Assembly (NCBI GenBank): GCA_009760855.2
Contig: WPIO01000079.1
Location: 265,001-329,000, forward strand
DNA: 64,000 bases
Direction: 5' to 3'
Source: Cristatella mucedo
Lineage: Eukaryota > Bryozoa > Phylactolaemata > Cristatellidae
In this document: positions 41,506-64,000 of the stretch, piece by piece
How the letters are laid out: each line of letters starts with the position of its first letter
How positions within the stretch are numbered: position 1 is the first letter of the stretch
Notes under the pieces: generated by a model
Seen by the model: only the letters and a program-made list of their open reading frames with translations
Database searches by the model: none
What the model was told of the DNA's origin: nothing
Program-made: the position numbers and the translations under genes

Positions 41506-42285
41506 CGAAAGCAGGCAAGGCTGCTCTGTCACTAACCATACAAGTCTGATGACGCAGCTGCTTTTCAGTTTAATTCAAGCGCTCATAAATTTGACATGTG
41601 CACGAACGCACCGAACTGAGCGCCCGTTGTGCTGAGGCCCACTGTGCTAGATCTACGATCGATGAATGGGCAATCACTCGAAGCCTACAAATGCCGTGAG
41701 CTCCTTCGCCAGCTACAAAAGCACAATGCCAGCCGACGAAAGCCCGTTCTTCCGTCAGATCGTGCTGTGCAGCTCTGATTTTCCCACCGGCCTCACCCTT
41801 CCTCCTTACTGCTCCATAGTGCTGCTCTGACAGATCGCGTGTCGGCGGATGGAGCACTAGTAGGGTAGCACAACCGTAGCCAGTCGGTAAAGTGCTACAT
41901 GCCTGTCGGTGGTCGGCAATATTCTGCGGGCCTATCGGTAATATATCGTAGAGCGTTAAGTATCGGCAGTAATCTGCTTACGAGTGCGACCGCCCACAGA
42001 CTCTCGACTTTAGCAGGACGTGCACACGGATGACTGTTTTTGAAGAACGTGCCGATCTTAAATGAGATCCGACGTAACATGGTCCCCACCCCACAACGGC
42101 TCCTCCAGGCAGAAATAAAAAGCAGCACTCAGCTCTCACTCTGCGAACGACCGTGAGACCGAATGAGGCATGAAGGTAGCACGAATTCTTTCCAGGATAG
42201 CATGAGCTATAACGCATGCATCGCTTGCTGCTAATACCAGACTCCAGCAAAGCAAAGGTGGGACTCGGTGGCTTGGGAAGCTACT
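41506..42285. other. Host stretch without recognised gene
   Basis: Short ORFs on the minus strand only; no domain seen. Confidence 0.35.
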
Positions 42286-42450
42286 CGCAGCTTGGAGCAG
42301 AGCCCTCTGGTCGGTGCCTGTGCTTGAAGCCACGAAGGCACAGAGCAGACGGCAGAGGGGCTGGGAGCAGAGCCCCCTGCCCCTGAAGCCTCGAAGGCGC
42401 AGAGCTGGGAGCAGAGCCCCCTGCCCCTGAAGCCTAGAAGGCACAGAGCA
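42286..42450. repeat. Short tandem repeat (~46-60 bp units)
   Basis: Three copies of a unit containing GGAGCAGAGCCC...GAAGCC...GAAGGC.CAGAGC. Poly-C follows at 42,480-42,497. Confidence 0.7.
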
Positions 42451-42906
42451 GACGGCACGAGTGTCACAAAAGTGACGCATCCCCCCCCCCCCCCCCGCTG
42501 CTGCTGCAAGGCTGCCAAACATGTCGAGGTAAAGGCATTCTGCCGTCGTTGGAGTAACAGCGCGACCCGCGAACAAACGCAAGTCTTGATGCATAAATAT
42601 TTACACACTCATAACGGTAGATACAGCTAACATTAAGGCTGCGACCAGATACTGGTCGGAAAGGCACAAGGCTACGCCCCGTGGGTACAGAGGGCTGATA
42701 GTTAACCCGGATGAAGCTCCGATGGGTCAAGCGATCGCCCTTCCTCTCCCTGCTACTGCCGGGTTTGCAGAGCCAAGCAGTTTCGTGCTGATAGAGAAGC
42801 AGTTTCGGGCCCCGATCTTGGCAAGCAGGGGTGCTACGGCCGGTGTCACGCCCCCACTAGCGCCGTCTGACAGAGATGCATCGGATGCTGTGGCGATGCG
42901 ATCGCT

Positions 42907-42971
<65 letters not shown>
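42907..42971. repeat. (GA)n microsatellite
   Basis: GA run of about 65 bp. A shorter one with GAAATAGATAAGA repeats lies at 43,147-43,217. Confidence 0.95.
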
Positions 42972-42973
<2 letters not shown>

Positions 42974-43184
42974 CAGCAGCCTGTAAGCCACCGGAGCAAA
43001 AGAAGCAGGTAGTCAGAGCGGTTCAGGACCAGGTCGTGTGAGCAGAGCAGGGTCGCTATCGTAAAAAGGCCAAAGGGCACGACAGCAGGCAAAGCGATGC
43101 GACGCTTTGCTCTAGCTCGAATCCCACGCTACCGCTGGCTGCCAAAAGAGAAATAGATAAGAGAGAAATAGATAAGAGAGAAAT

Positions 43185-43220
<36 letters not shown>

Positions 43221-43488
43221 TGCCGGAGGCCAAACTCGGATAGCAGCCGAAGTATCGGGCGACGGCGTGACGACAGAGGACGTGGGTAGAGGGGCTTGTG
43301 CGAGCAATGCTGTTGCACAGTATACCGAGTGCAGCAAGCACTTCCTTGCGCCTGGGCAGCGCAGCGCCCGAGTGAGCGCGGCTTCGTTACACGGTTTGCT
43401 GCGCCTGATCGGCGCTGGACCGGCACCGGCCACCTCGGCGGCCACCGAGCAGGACCAGGCGGCTGCGGAGCCCTTGGCGCTTTGCCGC

Positions 43489-62564
<19,076 letters not shown>

Positions 62565-62611
62565 CTGCAACCAAAGGTGCCAGCTGACGTGAGGTCAAAT
62601 CGGTAAATAAA

Positions 62612-62889
62612 GACTGCCGCACTCAAATTATGGAGGCACTCAAAATATGGCGGCACTCAAAATATGGCGGCACTCAAAATATGGCGGCACTCAAAATATG
62701 GCGGCACTCAAAATATGGCGGCACTCTAAATATGGCGGCACTCTAAATATGGCGGCACTCTAAATATGGCAGCACTCAAAATATGGCGGCACTCTAAATA
62801 TGGCGGCACTCTAAATATGGCGGCACTCTAAATATGGCGGCACTCTAAATATGGCGGCACTCTAAATATGGCGGCACTCTAAATATGGT
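62612..62889 (-). repeat. 17-bp minisatellite with YY1-like motif in each unit
   Basis: About 16 tandem units of ATGGCGGCACTCAAAAT or ATGGCGGCACTCTAAAT. Each junction creates AATATGGCGGC, which fits the AANATGGCGGC consensus of the zinc-finger factor YY1. It lies 50 bp from the BTK-motif exon of the kinase, in the intron or upstream region. Confidence 0.9.
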
Positions 62890-63224
62890 CGCTCTCGTCC
62901 TTGGCTCCCCCCACACGACCCCTTTCCTTGGTTTTCGCATTGGTTTCGGGGCAAATGCCTACATCAAGCAGTCAAAGAATTAATAGGAGCAGCTCGGCTG
63001 TGGACGAAATACATTTTAGATATAGGACGCGAGCATGTAGGACGGAGGGGGCAACACACTTGTAGGACTGGAGGCGGAGCCCCAACCTGTAGTCATGTGA
63101 GCTAATGAGCTCCTCCTACTAAATGTCGAAGAAAGCGTCGATCAGTAGTGATTTTGCACGATCTCAATACTCCACCAGCTTTCCGAATCAGACTTTTAAA
63201 TGTTGGCATGCACTAGCTTATTAT

Positions 63225-63605
63225 AGCATTCAGCAGCTTAAAATTTTAATTCACTTAAAATCCTTCGGTGACCTTGCCTTTCGTTTGCATGCTCCCAAAG
63301 CCTGAAACTCAATCTCGATTGACGTCACGACATCCCCCGACTTGACGAAATTTAAAAAGAAGCTAAAAACGCACTTGTTCCTCGAAGTATTCGCTCTGCC
63401 TGCGTGAATTGTCCTTTGCGTTTTAATGTGTGCTATACTGTGTAAGTGATCACTAACCATACTATGCATGTCGACATTGTGCATGTCATCACTAACCTTA
63501 TGGTCAAGCTTTCATAGCATCTTGTGTAATATGCCCAGTTAGAGATCAAGCTCTCAGAGGGGGGTATACCAATGGACAAATGTATAATTACTATTATTAT
63601 TATTT
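63225..63605 (+). mobile_element. LINE C-terminal region and 3' tail, divergent subfamily
   Basis: Reads LKSFGDLAFRLHAPKA, then KFKKKLKTHLF, then CTATACTGTG...ACTAACC blocks and AGTTAGAGATCAAGCTCTCA with an ATT-rich end. Confidence 0.75.
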
Positions 63606-64000
63606 CATATTTCGTTTGATGAACTCTCCAGGTCTCTGGTTTGTCCTGACATGCACATTCAAGAGCTGCCTGCCACACTAGCGCTGGTATCTGGTATTCG
63701 TAACCAACAGATTAGTTAATCCTACAGGTATAGGGTGTCCATATGTGTGTCCATGACTACCACTTAATTTTGCTATCAGCTGCTGTCTGCATAAGGTTTT
63801 TGCTTTGCTCCTGCACAGCATCTGCATGGCAGACAGGCAGCAGTCATCCCTAGCCCGACTCCTGCTTTGATCAGACAGCAGGCCGAGGTTAAGTGTACTT
63901 AAGCTGGTCGGGCCAAAACTCTACTCACGCCTCCGCCTTGATCTGCAGCTGATGACTGAACAACCAGCAGTGCCCTCCTGAAGGAAGGGAGCTGCATCCT
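63606..64000. other. Host stretch without recognised gene
   Basis: A good donor-like sequence exists on the minus strand near 63,925 (GAGGC|GTGAGTAG), so an upstream kinase exon could lie at the edge, but its translations are not recognisable. Confidence 0.25.

Noticed and set aside
62612-62889. Regular short repeats suggesting a CRISPR array
   Set aside because: Units are contiguous with no spacers; it is a minisatellite in an animal genome.
63920-64000. Possible upstream PH-domain exon of the kinase at the right edge
   Set aside because: A good donor-like GTGAGT exists, but none of the three frames looks like a PH domain and the exon would be cut by the edge.

Overview
The window is nuclear DNA from an animal, most likely an invertebrate; I cannot place it more precisely. 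The animal call rests on a 14-exon Tec-family (BTK-like) tyrosine kinase gene with GT-AG introns, on CR1/L2-like LINEs, on tRNA-derived SINEs, and on many dinucleotide and ATT microsatellites. The host DNA is mixed to GC-rich. Embedded in it is one strikingly AT-rich block of about 24 kb.

Layout. (1) 1-11,245: host DNA with an unrecognised partial ORF open at the left edge (minus strand), a ~790-bp inverted repeat (1,004-1,792 / 6,363-7,149), LINE and SINE remnants, and two likely host exons on the minus strand. One of those is a disordered exon at 5,456-6,023 and the other a signal-peptide exon at 8,141-8,435. (2) 11,246-35,194: a complete but decayed Polinton/Maverick (adintovirus-like) element with ~314-bp terminal inverted repeats and a 6-bp target duplication. 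It sits inside an older LINE copy, whose halves lie at 11,012-11,246 and 35,195-35,535. (3) 35,195-43,400: host DNA with a foldback/MITE-like element, degenerate telomere-like repeats, microsatellites, an unrecognised host exon (38,049-38,510) and a perfect 29-bp hairpin. (4) 43,489-62,564 (minus): the Tec-family kinase, with BTK zinc motif, proline-rich segment, SH3, SH2, linker and kinase domain. All 14 exons join in phase, and the PH domain is not seen. (5) 62,565-64,000: a 17-bp minisatellite whose units each carry a YY1-like motif, then another LINE tail.

The Polinton carries the expected replication and virion set: protein-primed DNA polymerase B, rve integrase, A32/FtsK-like packaging ATPase, adenovirus-type cysteine protease, double-jelly-roll major capsid protein, and three paralogous minor-capsid candidates. 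It also carries accessory genes: a parvovirus-like phospholipase A2 protein, four paralogous phage-tail-fibre-like proteins, a YqaJ/lambda-exonuclease-like nuclease, a phage-type HNH-AP2 endonuclease, and a transglutaminase-like protein. Nearly every gene starts directly behind a TATA(T/A)(A)GAA-type motif abutting the ATG, which suggests a shared very-short-leader promoter. Three virion candidates carry (I/L)XGG sites of the kind cleaved by adenovirus-type proteases.

Most Polinton genes are broken by single stops or 1-10-bp indels. A second copy of the same LINE family sits inside the ATPase gene, so the element is dead and the LINE family was active both before and after its arrival. LINEs and one SINE family share a 3' stem-loop, which suggests the SINE uses the LINE's reverse transcriptase.
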